Shown in pieces: positions 50,685 through 59,289 of a stretch of DNA of 64,000 nt. The DNA is taken from NCBI RefSeq assembly GCF_946848805.1, contig NZ_CAMPFU010000004.1:62001-126000 (forward strand), read 5' to 3'. The DNA is from Deinococcus sp. Marseille-Q6407 (lineage in GTDB: Bacteria; Deinococcota; Deinococci; Deinococcales; Deinococcaceae). Each line of letters opens with the position of its first letter. Within the stretch, counting starts at the first letter, position 1. Under the pieces are notes generated by a model. It made no database searches, had not been told where the DNA came from, and saw nothing but the letters and a program-made list of their open reading frames with translations. The translations under genes and the position numbers were made by a program.

Positions 50685-52091
50685 TCAGTGAATGGACAGC
50701 TGGACCTCCGGCGGTGCGGTGTCCGGGCGTGTCTGGCCGCCGTATTGCCGCAGCTGGGCAAAAGCCTGGGCAATCAGCGCTGCGTCCTTGACCCCCTTTT
50801 CGCGCTCCAGGCCGGAGTTGAAATCCAGGCCCAGCACGCCGGTCTGGAGGGCCGCCTGGGCATTGGCCGGGGACAGACCGCCGGCCAGCAGCGAGCTTCT
50901 TCGCAGTTCCGGCGGAATCTGCGCCCAGTCGAACGGCTGCCCGGTGCCGCCGGCGCCCCGGTCCAGCACGAAGCGGTCCACCGCCGCGCCGGGCAGCGGC
51001 TGGCCGGCCGGGACATCCAGCGCGTACCAGACCTGCACCCCGGCCGGCAGCTGCTCGCGTAGCGCCTGGATGAAGGTGTCGTCCTGACGGCCGTGCAGCT
51101 GAAGGGCGTATAGCGGCAGAGCGCGGGCCAGCGCAGCCGCTTCGGCGGGGTCGTGGCCGGTGAACACCGCCACCCAGTCCAGCTGCGGTGCGGCGGCCGT
51201 GAGTGCTTGAGCCTGCGCCACGCTTACCTCACGCGGTGAGCCGGGCGCGAAAATCAGGCCGCCGTACAGCGCCCCGGCTGCCGCTGCGGCCTGAGCAGCT
51301 CCCGGCGTGGTCAGGCCGCAGACCTTGTGTTCGCCGTAAATCAGCTGCCGGGCGGCGCGGTCCACGTCCGGCTGGCTGCACAGGCTGCTGCCCACCAGAA
51401 AAGCCTTCACGCGCGGCGCCGTGCGGCGCACCGCAGCGTTGTCTCGCAGGCCCGATTCGGCCACCAGCACGGCGCCGGCCGGAGCCAGCGGCGCCAGCTC
51501 CGCCGAGCGGTTCAGGTCAATGCTCAGGTCGCGCAGGTCGCGGTGGTTGATGCCGATGATCTCGGCGCCCAGCGCGGCGGCCCGCCGCATCTCTTCCGGG
51601 GAGCTGACCTCGGTCAGAATGTCCAGCCCCAGCGAGCGGGCCAGCGCTGCCAGCCGGCGGTATTCCTCATCGTCCAGCACCGACAGCATCAGCAAGATGG
51701 CGTCGGCGCCATAGTGGCGGGCGGCCAGCACCTGCACCTCGTCCACCACAAAGTCCTTGCACAGCACCGGCAGGTGGGTGGAGAGCGCCACCGTCTGCAG
51801 GTGCGCGTAGTCGCCGCCGAAGAAGTCCGGCTCGGTCAGCACCGAGATGGCGGCCCCGTAGCGCGAGTAGATGTGGGCCAGCTCCTGCGGGCGGTAGTCG
51901 GAGCGAATGGCTCCCAGGCTGGGGCTGGCGCTTTTGCACTCCAGGATAAAAGCGTCGCCCGGCGCCAGCGCGGCTTTCAGGCTGCGGCGGCTGGGCGGCA
52001 GGTCGGCGGCACGCAGGTCGCCGTAGCGTGCCCGCAGTTCCTCCACCCGCACGCGGCGCTGGGCGACGATTCGGCGCAGAACCTCGCTCAT
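50685..52091 (-). CDS. trpCF: Bifunctional indole-glycerol-phosphate synthase / PRA isomerase
   Basis: 468 residues. TrpC half (1-~255): FILECKSASPSLGAIRSDY, ISVLTEPDFFGGDYAHL, VLCKDFVVDEVQV, GADAILLMLSVLDDEE, INHRDLRDLSIDL and VAESGL. TrpF half (~258-468): EHKVCGLTTPGAA, ALYGGLIFAPGSPR, LQLHGRQDD, FVLDRGAGGTGQPFDW and LAGGLSPANAQAA. The C-F fusion is the enterobacterial arrangement; many bacteria encode them separately. The start overlaps the trpD stop (ATGA). Confidence 0.96.
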   Translation of the reverse strand: MSEVLRRIVAQRRVRVEELRARYGDLRAADLPPSRRSLKAALAPGDAFILECKSASPSLGAIRSDYRPQELAHIYSRYGAAISVLTEPDFFGGDYAHLQTVALSTHLPVLCKDFVVDEVQVLAARHYGADAILLMLSVLDDEEYRRLAALARSLGLDILTEVSSPEEMRRAAALGAEIIGINHRDLRDLSIDLNRSAELAPLAPAGAVLVAESGLRDNAAVRRTAPRVKAFLVGSSLCSQPDVDRAARQLIYGEHKVCGLTTPGAAQAAAAAGALYGGLIFAPGSPREVSVAQAQALTAAAPQLDWVAVFTGHDPAEAAALARALPLYALQLHGRQDDTFIQALREQLPAGVQVWYALDVPAGQPLPGAAVDRFVLDRGAGGTGQPFDWAQIPPELRRSSLLAGGLSPANAQAALQTGVLGLDFNSGLEREKGVKDAALIAQAFAQLRQYGGQTRPDTAPPEVQLSIH

Positions 52092-53152
52092 GCGTCCACC
52101 TGTGCCTGCGCGGAGGCGGCGTGGGCCGGGTGCTTCAGCCGCTCGACGTGTTCCGCTACCTGGCCCGAGCGCAGCTGTTCCAGCGCCACCTCGACCCCGT
52201 CGCGGATGCTGGGGGTGTCGCCCATCAGGTACAGCAGGGCGCCGGTTGCAGCGGCGATGGCCTCACGGTGCGCCTCGGCGCCGCGGCCTTCCAGCACCTC
52301 GCGGATCATCCGGGCGTTGTCCTGTGGGCCGCCGCCCACCAGCGCCGACAGCGGCCGGTCCTGCAGGCCCATATCGGCCGGGGTGATGGTGTAGTGCTCG
52401 ATTCGGTCGTCCTCGAACACCTCGTACACCTGGGTGGGGCCGTGCAGCGCGATCTCGTCCAGGCCCGAGCCGTGGACCACCAGCGCCCGGGTCTGGCCCA
52501 GCTGCGCCAGCGTCTGCGCCAGCAGCGGGGCCACCTCGGCGCGGGCCACGCCCAGCAGCTGCCGGGTGGGGCGGGCCGGGTTCAGCAGCGGCCCCAGGAA
52601 ATTCAGCAGGGTGGGCACCGCCAGCGCCCGGCGCAGCGGCATGATGCGGCCCACCGCCGGGTGGTACTGGGTAGCGAAGATATAGCAGAAGTCGTGCTCG
52701 GCCAGCTGCCGGGCGGCGTCCTCGCTGCTCAGCTGGGTGGGAATGCCCAGCGCTTCGGCCAGGTCGGCCGACCCGGTGCGGCTGCTGACCGAGCGGTTGC
52801 CGTGCTTGGCGACCGGCACGCCCAGGCTGGACGCTGCCAGCGCCGCCGTGGTGGAAATGTTGATGGTGCCGGCCATGTCGCCGCCGGTGCCCACGCAGTC
52901 GGCAATCGGGCGCGGCTGCCTGGGAAAGGGCAGGCAGGCGCAGCGGTAGGCCAGGGCGGCGCCGGCCAGTTCTTCGGCCGTTTCGCCGCGCGTCTTCATG
53001 GCGATCAGCAGCCCGGCCATCTGCCCTTCGCTGAAGTCGCCGCCGATCATGGCGGTAAAGAGCTGCTGCGACTCCTGCTGGGTCAGGCGCTGGCCCAGCA
53101 GCACCGAGCGGAGCAGGTCGGGCGGGGTGGGAATGGTGCGGGAACGGGTCAT
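52088..53152 (-). CDS. trpD: Anthranilate phosphoribosyltransferase
   Basis: 354 residues. Transfers phosphoribose from PRPP to anthranilate. DCVGTGGDMAGTINISTTAA is the PRPP-site GTGGD loop, followed by VAKHGNRSVSSRTGSADLAEALG, NFLGPLLNPARPTRQLLG and VVHGSGLDE. Unlike E. coli, it is not fused to the TrpG amidotransferase but overlaps it as ATGA at both ends of the gene. Confidence 0.97.
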   Translation of the reverse strand: MTRSRTIPTPPDLLRSVLLGQRLTQQESQQLFTAMIGGDFSEGQMAGLLIAMKTRGETAEELAGAALAYRCACLPFPRQPRPIADCVGTGGDMAGTINISTTAALAASSLGVPVAKHGNRSVSSRTGSADLAEALGIPTQLSSEDAARQLAEHDFCYIFATQYHPAVGRIMPLRRALAVPTLLNFLGPLLNPARPTRQLLGVARAEVAPLLAQTLAQLGQTRALVVHGSGLDEIALHGPTQVYEVFEDDRIEHYTITPADMGLQDRPLSALVGGGPQDNARMIREVLEGRGAEAHREAIAAATGALLYLMGDTPSIRDGVEVALEQLRSGQVAEHVERLKHPAHAASAQAQVDA

Positions 53153-53826
53153 TGGGAGGCCTCCTGGGGATGGCTGCTTGGCTGAGAAGCACTGGGCTGG
53201 ACAAGGTATTCGGCGGCCCGCAGCAGCAGTTCGCGGCCCCGGGGTGTCAGGATGGATTCAGGGTGGAACTGAAAGCCCAGTGCTGGGACCTGGCGGTGTT
53301 CGGCGGCCATACAGATGCCGTCTATCTCGGCCAGTGAGCAGAGGTCCGGGGGCACGGCGCGGGTGCCCAGCGAGTGATAGCGGGCCACGCTGACGGTGCC
53401 CAGCCCGGCGAACAGCGGGTGCCCGGTGCCTTCAGCGGTCAGGGTCAGCGGCTGCGCTTCGCCGTGGACCGCGCCCACCCGGCCCACCGGATTGCCGCAA
53501 ACTTCCAGCAGCGCCTGAAAGCCCAGGCAGATGCCCAGCACCGGAAAGCGGCCCAGGGCGGCCCGCAGCAGCGGCGACAGTTCGCCGGCGTCCTGTGGGT
53601 GGCCGGGGCCGGGCGAGAGCACCAGCAGCACGCCGCCCGGCTGGGCCTGCAGTTCGCTCAGCCGGGCCAGCAGCTGCGGGGCCGGAACGTTGTTGCGGTA
53701 GACCTCGGTGGTCATCCCGGCCGAGGCGAATTCGTCCAGCAGGTTGTAGACGAAGGAATCGCGGTTGTCCAGCAGCAGCACCTGGGGCCCCGGGGTTCCA
53801 GAGGCAGAAGGCTGGGGCCGGGTCAT
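53149..53826 (-). CDS. trpG: Anthranilate synthase glutamine amidotransferase subunit
   Basis: 225 residues. VLLLDNRDSFVYNLLDEFAS at the start, LSPGPGHPQDAGE, nucleophile elbow FPVLGICLGFQALLE with the catalytic Cys, VARYHSLGT and GFQFHPESIL with the catalytic His-Glu. Supplies ammonia to TrpE. The ATG at 53826 overlaps the trpE stop (ATGA). Position between trpE and trpD argues for tryptophan rather than folate synthesis, though such subunits can serve both. Confidence 0.95.
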   Translation of the reverse strand: MTRPQPSASGTPGPQVLLLDNRDSFVYNLLDEFASAGMTTEVYRNNVPAPQLLARLSELQAQPGGVLLVLSPGPGHPQDAGELSPLLRAALGRFPVLGICLGFQALLEVCGNPVGRVGAVHGEAQPLTLTAEGTGHPLFAGLGTVSVARYHSLGTRAVPPDLCSLAEIDGICMAAEHRQVPALGFQFHPESILTPRGRELLLRAAEYLVQPSASQPSSHPQEASQ

Positions 53827-55433
53827 GCGCTCTGCTCCTGTGCCTGAACTGAGCCCTCTGCTTGCGCCTGCGCCCGGGCAACAGCCAGCAGCACTGCACG
53901 TGCTTTTTGCTCGGTTTCGGTGGCTTCGGCGGCCGGGTCCGAGTCGCGGACCACGCCGGCGCCGGCTTGCACGGTGCACTGCCCGCCCTGCACGAAGCCC
54001 GAGCGAATCACGATGCAGGTGTCCATGTCGCCGTTTCCGGCCAGATAGCCCACCGCGCCGCCGTAACTGCCACGCCGCTCGCCCTCGGTTTCGCGGATCA
54101 GGCGCATGGCTTCCAGCTTGGGCGCGCCGCTCAGGGTGCCCATATTCATGCAGGCGCGGTAGGCGTCCAGAGCGTCCAGCCCCGGTTTCAGCTCGGCCAC
54201 CACCTGACTGACCAGGTGCATCACCTGCGAGTAGCGGTCCACTTCCAGCAGCCGCGCCACCTGCCGGGTGCCCGGCACCGCCACCCGCGCCAGATCGTTG
54301 CGGGCCAGGTCCAGCAGCATCAGGTGCTCGGAAAGCTCCTTGCGGTCCAGCCGCAGTTCCAGCTCCTGGCGGTGGTCGCGTTCGGGGCAGATGTCGCCGC
54401 GTTCGTCCCGGCCCCGCGCCCGGGTGCCGGCGATAGGATACAGCTCGGCCTGGCGCGTGGCGGCCGTGAACTTCAGCGCCGATTCCGGCGAGGCGCCGAA
54501 CAGCTCGAACTCGCCGGCGTGCAGGTAAAACAGGTAAGGGCTGGGGTTGATCGCCTTCAGCTCGGCGTAGGCGGCCAGGGCGCTGGGGCAGGGCAGGGTA
54601 AAGCGCCGCGAGGGCACCACCTGATAGATGTCGCCGGCTTGGATATGCTCCTTGAGCCGGCTGACCTGCGCCATGAAGGTCCGGTCGTCGGGGAACACCT
54701 GGGCGGGCGGAGCGGCGGCTGTGGCTGCTGCTAGCGTGGCCGGGGGCAGCGGCGCAGGCAGGGTTTGCAGCTGCGCGGCCAGCGCGTCCAGCTGCTGCTG
54801 CCGGTCGGCGGCGGTATCTGGTGTGGCCAGTGCCAGCAGCTGAGCCGTCTCCTGCTGATGGTCCAGCACCAGGGCCGTTTCTGCCAGGTAAAAGCGGTAG
54901 TCGGGGCAGCTGTTCACGCCTGCCGGCACCGGGGGCAACTCCTCGAACGAATCCAGCAGGTCGAAGCCAAAGATGCCCAACAGCAGTGGAAACAACTCGC
55001 CGGGCAGGCCCAGTTGTTCCGGCGCCCCGGGCCGCACTGGCAACTTTTGCAGCGCCCGCAGCGGCTCCACGTTGCTGGGTGCAGCCAGCCGCTGGCTTTC
55101 GCTGAGGCCGGCCGGAGGCGCGGGAAACAGCAATTCGAGGCTTCGGGGTTCCTGCGCGGTCACGAACTGCGGCAGGGCGCCGGCCAGCTGTGCCAGTGCC
55201 GTCTCACCGGTAGGCGTGAGCGCCTGCACGCTGACCATGTGGCCGCAGCAGGTCAGGCGCAGGGCAGGCGTGAGCATCATCAGGCTTTTGAGGTGGGCGC
55301 CGGAGCGCACGTCGGCAGATTCCAGCAGCACGCTTTCGGGGCCGGAGCTGCCGGGCAGTGCGCCGCGCAGCGCCTGAAAGTAGTGCAGGGCGTCGGGCTG
55401 ATAGGGCGCGGGAGACTGAAAGGAGAGCAGCAT
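53823..55433 (-). CDS. trpE: Anthranilate synthase component I
   Basis: 536 residues from the ATG at 55433; the longer open frame upstream crosses the leader terminator and is not coding. LLESAD near residue 36 is the tryptophan feedback-inhibition motif of enterobacterial TrpE. Later blocks: CPDYRFYLAETALVLDHQ, GDIYQVVPSRRFTLPCPSAL, FGASPESALKF, YPIAGTRARGR, KELSEHLMLLDLARNDLARV, RACMNMGTLSGAPKLEAM, SYGGAVGYLAGNGDMDTCI and VQAGAGVVRDSDP. These chorismate-site blocks and the Trp-binding N terminus match E. coli TrpE closely from memory. First structural gene after the attenuator. Confidence 0.96.
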   Translation of the reverse strand: MLLSFQSPAPYQPDALHYFQALRGALPGSSGPESVLLESADVRSGAHLKSLMMLTPALRLTCCGHMVSVQALTPTGETALAQLAGALPQFVTAQEPRSLELLFPAPPAGLSESQRLAAPSNVEPLRALQKLPVRPGAPEQLGLPGELFPLLLGIFGFDLLDSFEELPPVPAGVNSCPDYRFYLAETALVLDHQQETAQLLALATPDTAADRQQQLDALAAQLQTLPAPLPPATLAAATAAAPPAQVFPDDRTFMAQVSRLKEHIQAGDIYQVVPSRRFTLPCPSALAAYAELKAINPSPYLFYLHAGEFELFGASPESALKFTAATRQAELYPIAGTRARGRDERGDICPERDHRQELELRLDRKELSEHLMLLDLARNDLARVAVPGTRQVARLLEVDRYSQVMHLVSQVVAELKPGLDALDAYRACMNMGTLSGAPKLEAMRLIRETEGERRGSYGGAVGYLAGNGDMDTCIVIRSGFVQGGQCTVQAGAGVVRDSDPAAEATETEQKARAVLLAVARAQAQAEGSVQAQEQSA

Positions 55434-55512
55434 CGGCAGAGGGAGCCTTTCTGAGAGGGGAAGAAGAGAAAAAGGGAAAGCAGCTGCGGCGGGGCTCTCC
55501 GGTCTACCGAAT

Positions 55513-55547
55513 AAAAAAACGCCCGCCTGCGGGGAGGCGAGCGGGCG
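55513..55547 (-). terminator. trp attenuator terminator (3:4 hairpin)
   Basis: On the minus strand CGCCCGC (55547-55541) pairs with GCGGGCG (55526-55520) and is followed by seven T residues (55519-55513). Its 5' arm continues as GCTCGC (55542-55537), which can instead pair with segment 2 of the leader (AGCGAGC, 55611-55605) to form an antiterminator. It lies 80 nt before trpE. Confidence 0.88.
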
Positions 55548-55585
55548 GGGTCTGTAAGGGAGAGGAAAAATTTTCCTGTCAGGAT

Positions 55586-55651
55586 TCAGACGCGGAGATG
55601 GCCGGCTCGCTTCAGCGAGGGCCACCACCAGCGGTTGCTCTGAATCTTCAT
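55586..55651 (-). CDS. trpL: trp operon leader peptide (21 aa, Trp-Trp-Trp)
   Basis: Reads MKIQSNRWWWPSLKR and six more residues, then TGA. The three consecutive Trp codons are at 55630-55622. Directly after them CTCGCT (55619-55614) pairs with AGCGAG (55611-55606), forming the 1:2 hairpin that a ribosome stalled at Trp codons would cover. The ATG is 7 nt from the -10 box with no ribosome site, so the leader peptide is read from a leaderless mRNA. This is a complete attenuator design. Confidence 0.92.
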   Translation of the reverse strand: MKIQSNRWWWPSLKRAGHLRV

Positions 55652-55658
55652 GTAGCCG

Positions 55659-55687
55659 AGTGTAGGGGTCCGGCAGGAGACTGTCAA
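55659..55687 (-). promoter_or_regulatory. trp operon promoter
   Basis: TTGACA (55687-55682), 17-nt spacer, TACACT (55664-55659), then 7 nt to the trpL ATG at 55651. Consensus-quality -35 and spacing. Confidence 0.88.
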
Positions 55688-55761
55688 CCCAGGTGCCTCC
55701 CGGCTCCGCAGAAATTGCTGACATCTGGCAAACGAAACCCCTCTACTCTATAGTGGCCGTT

Positions 55762-57462
55762 ATGAAAAAGCTCATGTCGCTCATCTCTTTGCCGTTGCTG
55801 CTGGCCGCCTGCCACCAACCAGCCCAGCCCCAACCGGCCGACGGCACCACCACCGTGACGGTGCTGGGTCTGAACGACTTTCACGGCCAGCTGGAGCCAT
55901 CCTCTTTCCGGGGCAAGCAGGTGAATGACCCCAAGAACCCTGGCAAGACCATGCCGGCCCCGGCCGGCGGGATTTCGGCCATCGGCGGGTTGGTGCAGGA
56001 GATCCGCACCGCCAACCCCAACACCGTGCTGGTGGGCGTGGGCGACCTGACCGGCGCTTCTCCGCTGAGCAGCAGCCTGCTGGCCGACGAGCCGAGCGTG
56101 CTGGCGATGAACCGCCTGGGCATGAGCGTGAACGTGCTGGGCAACCACGAGCTGGACTACGGCCTGAAGGAGCTGCAACGCCTGCAAAAGGGCGGCTGCG
56201 GCGGCGCGCGCGCCGAGAAAGCCTGCCAGTTCGAGAACAACTTTCCCGGTGCAAGCTACCGCTACATCGCGGCCAATGTGTTCGACAAGGACGGCGCCCA
56301 CGTGTTCCCCGCCTACAAGATGGTCAAGGTGGGCGACCTGAATATTGCCTTTGTGGGCGCCGTACTGAAAGACGCCCCCAGTGTGGTCACGCCGTCGGGC
56401 GTCGCGGGGCTGCGATTCCAGGACGAGGCCGAGAGCATCAACAAAGTGCTGCCCGAGGTCAAGCAGCAGGGGGCCGACGCCGTGATTGCGCTGATTCACC
56501 AGGGCGGCGCGGCCGGATCACCCTACGATCAGCCGGGCTGTACCGACCTGAGCGGGCCCATCGTGGACGTGGTTAAGCGCCTTGAACCCAGCGTGGTTGC
56601 CGTAATGACCGGCCACACCCACCAGGCCTACAACTGCGTGGTGGGCGGCCGTCCGGTGATTCAGGGCGCCTCGCAGGGCCAGCTGATGCAGCGCCTGGAC
56701 CTGACTGTGACCCGCAGGAACGGGGTGTCCAGCGTGACCGGCGTGAAAGCCGAGAACCTGCTGGTAGACGCGCAGAAATACAGTTCGCCGGAGCTGGCCG
56801 ACCTGGCCGCGCAGGCCAAGGCCAAAACTGCCCCGGTAGCGAACCGGGTGGTGGCGACCATCGGCGCGCCGCAGTTCAGCCGCCAGACCAATGCCGCCGG
56901 GGAAAGTGCCCTGGGTGACCTGATTGCCGACGCCCAGCTGGCCGCCACCCGCGCGCCCGAGCGGGGCGGGGCCGTCATTGCCCTGATGAACCCGGGCGGC
57001 ATCCGCGCCGACCTGCCGGCCCAGCCTTCGGCTCAGTCCTCGACCACCGTCACCTACGGCGACATTTTCGCCGTGCAGCCGTTTGGCAACCTGCTGACCG
57101 TGCTGACCCTGACCGGCGAACAGATCAGGGCCACTTTGGAACAGCAGTTCGACAACCCTTCGGCCGGCAGCCAGCGCATCTTGCAGGTCAGCCAGGGCTT
57201 TGCCTACAGCTATGACCTGTCGCAGCCGGCCGGGCAGCGCGTGCGGGATGTCACCCTGAACGGCCAGCCGCTGAACATGAATGCCGATTACCGCGTGACC
57301 GTGAACTCGTTCCTGGCCGATGGGGGCGACAACTTCAGCGCACTGCGGGCCGGCCGCGACCGCCTGGGCGGCGGCCTGGATGTGGACGCGCTGTCGGCTT
57401 ACCTGAGCAGCGGTGCAGTCAAGCCCGGCGCGCAGAACCGGATCACCCGCGCCGCCCCCTGA
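55762..57462 (+). CDS. 5'-nucleotidase/UshA-type lipoprotein
   Basis: 566 residues. MKKLMSLISLPLLLAAC is a lipoprotein signal. The metallophosphatase domain has VLGLNDFHGQLEP, GDLTGASPLSS, VNVLGNHELDYG, VIALIHQGG and VMTGHTHQAYNC as the five metal-ligand blocks. The C-terminal substrate domain has LMNPGGIRADL, YGDIFAVQPFGN and VNSFLADGGDNFSAL. It hydrolyses nucleotides outside the membrane. TATAGT stands 7 nt before the ATG, so the transcript is leaderless; it is divergent from the trp operon. No clear terminator follows. Confidence 0.92.
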   Translation: MKKLMSLISLPLLLAACHQPAQPQPADGTTTVTVLGLNDFHGQLEPSSFRGKQVNDPKNPGKTMPAPAGGISAIGGLVQEIRTANPNTVLVGVGDLTGASPLSSSLLADEPSVLAMNRLGMSVNVLGNHELDYGLKELQRLQKGGCGGARAEKACQFENNFPGASYRYIAANVFDKDGAHVFPAYKMVKVGDLNIAFVGAVLKDAPSVVTPSGVAGLRFQDEAESINKVLPEVKQQGADAVIALIHQGGAAGSPYDQPGCTDLSGPIVDVVKRLEPSVVAVMTGHTHQAYNCVVGGRPVIQGASQGQLMQRLDLTVTRRNGVSSVTGVKAENLLVDAQKYSSPELADLAAQAKAKTAPVANRVVATIGAPQFSRQTNAAGESALGDLIADAQLAATRAPERGGAVIALMNPGGIRADLPAQPSAQSSTTVTYGDIFAVQPFGNLLTVLTLTGEQIRATLEQQFDNPSAGSQRILQVSQGFAYSYDLSQPAGQRVRDVTLNGQPLNMNADYRVTVNSFLADGGDNFSALRAGRDRLGGGLDVDALSAYLSSGAVKPGAQNRITRAAP

Positions 57463-57585
57463 GACTGCCGGGCCGGGGGAGGCGAAGGGAGGGGCGAGGC
57501 TATCCCGCTTCCTCCCGCCCCTTGTGCGTTCGTTGGCCTGGGTCTAACCCGGCGGCGTACCGGCAACCTTTAAGCTGAAAGCCTT

Positions 57586-58926
57586 ATGCGAATCGTGATC
57601 GTGGGCGGCGTGGCCGCCGGAATGAGTGCCGCCAGCCGGGCGCGGCGACAAAACCCCGACGCCGACATTGTGGTGTTCGAGGCGGGCGAGTTCATCTCCT
57701 ACGCGGCCTGTGGGCTGCCCTATGCGCTGGGCGGCGAGGTAGAGGGCAGCGACTTCGGCCGGCTGGTGATCCGCACGCCGGGGCAAATGCGGCAGCGCGG
57801 GATTTCGGTGCGGCTGGGCTGTCAGGCCGAAGGGGTAGACGCCCGCGCCGGCACTGTGACGGTCCGTGGGCCGGACGGGGCCACCCGCGCCGAGCCGTAT
57901 GACCGCTTGCTGCTGGCGACTGGCGCCGAGCCGGTGCGGCCTCCCTTTGCCCAGACGGACCTGCAGGGAGTCCACGTGCTCAAGTCCATTCCTGACGCGC
58001 AGGCGCTGGACGAGACTCTGCGGGACGCACAGCGGGTGTGCATTGTGGGCGGCGGCTATATCGGGCTGGAAATGGCCGAGATGCTGCGCCAACGTGGCCT
58101 GAGTGTGGTACTGGTAGAGCGGATGCCTGAAGTGGCTTCCATTCTGGACGAACCACTGCGCGCGCCGGTGCGGGCAGCGCTGGAACGCGGCGGCGTGGAT
58201 GTCCGCACTGGCGTCAGCGTGAGTGGCCTGACCGGTCACGGGCGCGTGACCGGCGTGCAGACCGACGCCGGCCTGATTCGCGCCGATACCGTGCTGGTGG
58301 CGGTCGGCATTCGCCCCCGCACCGAGCTGGCTCGGGCGGCAGGCGTGACGCTGGGAGCAAGTGGTGCCATCGCCGTGAACAACCGCCAGGAAACGGACGT
58401 GCCGGGCATCTCTGCCGCCGGCGACTGCGCCGAAGCCCTCCACCGGGTGACCGGCCGGCCGGTATACATTCCGCTGGCGCTGACCGCCAACCGGGCGGGC
58501 CGGGTGGCTGGCGTGAACATGGCCGGCGGCGACGCCACCTTTCCCGGCATCGTGGGCACCGGTATTTTCAAGACGTTTGAGCTGGGCATCGGCCTGAGCG
58601 GGCTGACCCAGGCGCAGGCCGAGCAAGCCGGGTTGAAAGCCGCTTCGGTGGACCTGAGCACCACCGACGCCGCCGGCTACCATCGCGCCGCCCGGCCGGT
58701 CCACATTCGCCTGACCGGCGAGAAGGGCTCCGGCCGGCTGCTGGGCGCACAGATCGTGGCGGAAGAACACCACGCCGCCAAACGCATCGACGTGATTGCC
58801 GCCCTGCTGGGCACCGGCGCCAGCGTGCAGGACCTCTTCGACAGCGACTTGGCCTACGCTCCGCCTTTTTCCAGCACCTGGGATTTCCCGCTGGTGGCGG
58901 CCGACCGGCTGCTGCGGCTGCTGTAA
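57586..58926 (+). CDS. CoA-disulfide reductase / NADH oxidase-like flavoprotein
   Basis: 446 residues. N-terminal FAD site IVIVGGVAAGMSAASRARR, active-site Cys in FISYAACGLPYALGG (the single-Cys position of CoA-disulfide reductases and NADH oxidases), NAD site VCIVGGGYIGLEMAEML, FAD-binding ISAAGDCAEALHRVTG and a dimerisation domain ending PPFSSTWDFPL. It is likely to reduce CoA disulfide or related thiols or polysulfide with NAD(P)H. Stands alone; TAAGCT is 9 nt before the ATG. Confidence 0.9.
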   Translation: MRIVIVGGVAAGMSAASRARRQNPDADIVVFEAGEFISYAACGLPYALGGEVEGSDFGRLVIRTPGQMRQRGISVRLGCQAEGVDARAGTVTVRGPDGATRAEPYDRLLLATGAEPVRPPFAQTDLQGVHVLKSIPDAQALDETLRDAQRVCIVGGGYIGLEMAEMLRQRGLSVVLVERMPEVASILDEPLRAPVRAALERGGVDVRTGVSVSGLTGHGRVTGVQTDAGLIRADTVLVAVGIRPRTELARAAGVTLGASGAIAVNNRQETDVPGISAAGDCAEALHRVTGRPVYIPLALTANRAGRVAGVNMAGGDATFPGIVGTGIFKTFELGIGLSGLTQAQAEQAGLKAASVDLSTTDAAGYHRAARPVHIRLTGEKGSGRLLGAQIVAEEHHAAKRIDVIAALLGTGASVQDLFDSDLAYAPPFSSTWDFPLVAADRLLRLL

Positions 58927-58990
58927 AGCGGCGCTCGCCGGCCTGGAGAACTATCTCAGACTGGCGAGCTTCAACGTCTGCGGTTTCAGG

Positions 58991-59275
58991 TCAGGGGCGG
59001 GCCAGGTAGCGCTCGCCCCGGGGGGTCAGCCGCAGCAGCGGCAAAGGTGTGCCGGCGTCTTCGTCATCGGCATTGCGGCAGAGGCTTTTCAGGGCGCAGG
59101 GGCCGCACTGGCAGTCACCGGACTGTGGCTGCGCGGCCTGCACGTAGCCACTGCGCTCCAGCGTGAGCAGCATGCCTTCCAGCGCCTGCGGAGTGCTGCC
59201 CAGCCGCCCGGCCAACTCGGCCGGAGTAAGTGGCTCGCCGGCCACGGCCTGTAAAACGGTTTTCAGCAGCGGCAT
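58991..59275 (-). CDS. FeoC-like winged-helix protein with Cys cluster
   Basis: 94 residues from the ATG at 59275 (AAGGAAG upstream). [30 protein letters not shown] is a winged-helix fold, followed by [12 protein letters not shown], a Cys pattern suited to an Fe-S cluster as in FeoC. Located 14 nt after feoB, so it is the third gene of a feoA-feoB-feoC operon. Proposed roles for FeoC are control of FeoB stability or feo transcription. The open frame extending upstream overlaps feoB and is not used. Confidence 0.82.
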   Translation of the reverse strand: MPLLKTVLQAVAGEPLTPAELAGRLGSTPQALEGMLLTLERSGYVQAAQPQSGDCQCGPCALKSLCRNADDEDAGTPLPLLRLTPRGERYLARP

Positions 59276-59289
59276 CTCGGTTCTTCCTT

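Noticed and set aside
57465..57540. Hairpin after the 5'-nucleotidase gene as terminator
   Set aside because: GC-rich complementarity exists but pairs imperfectly and no T run follows.
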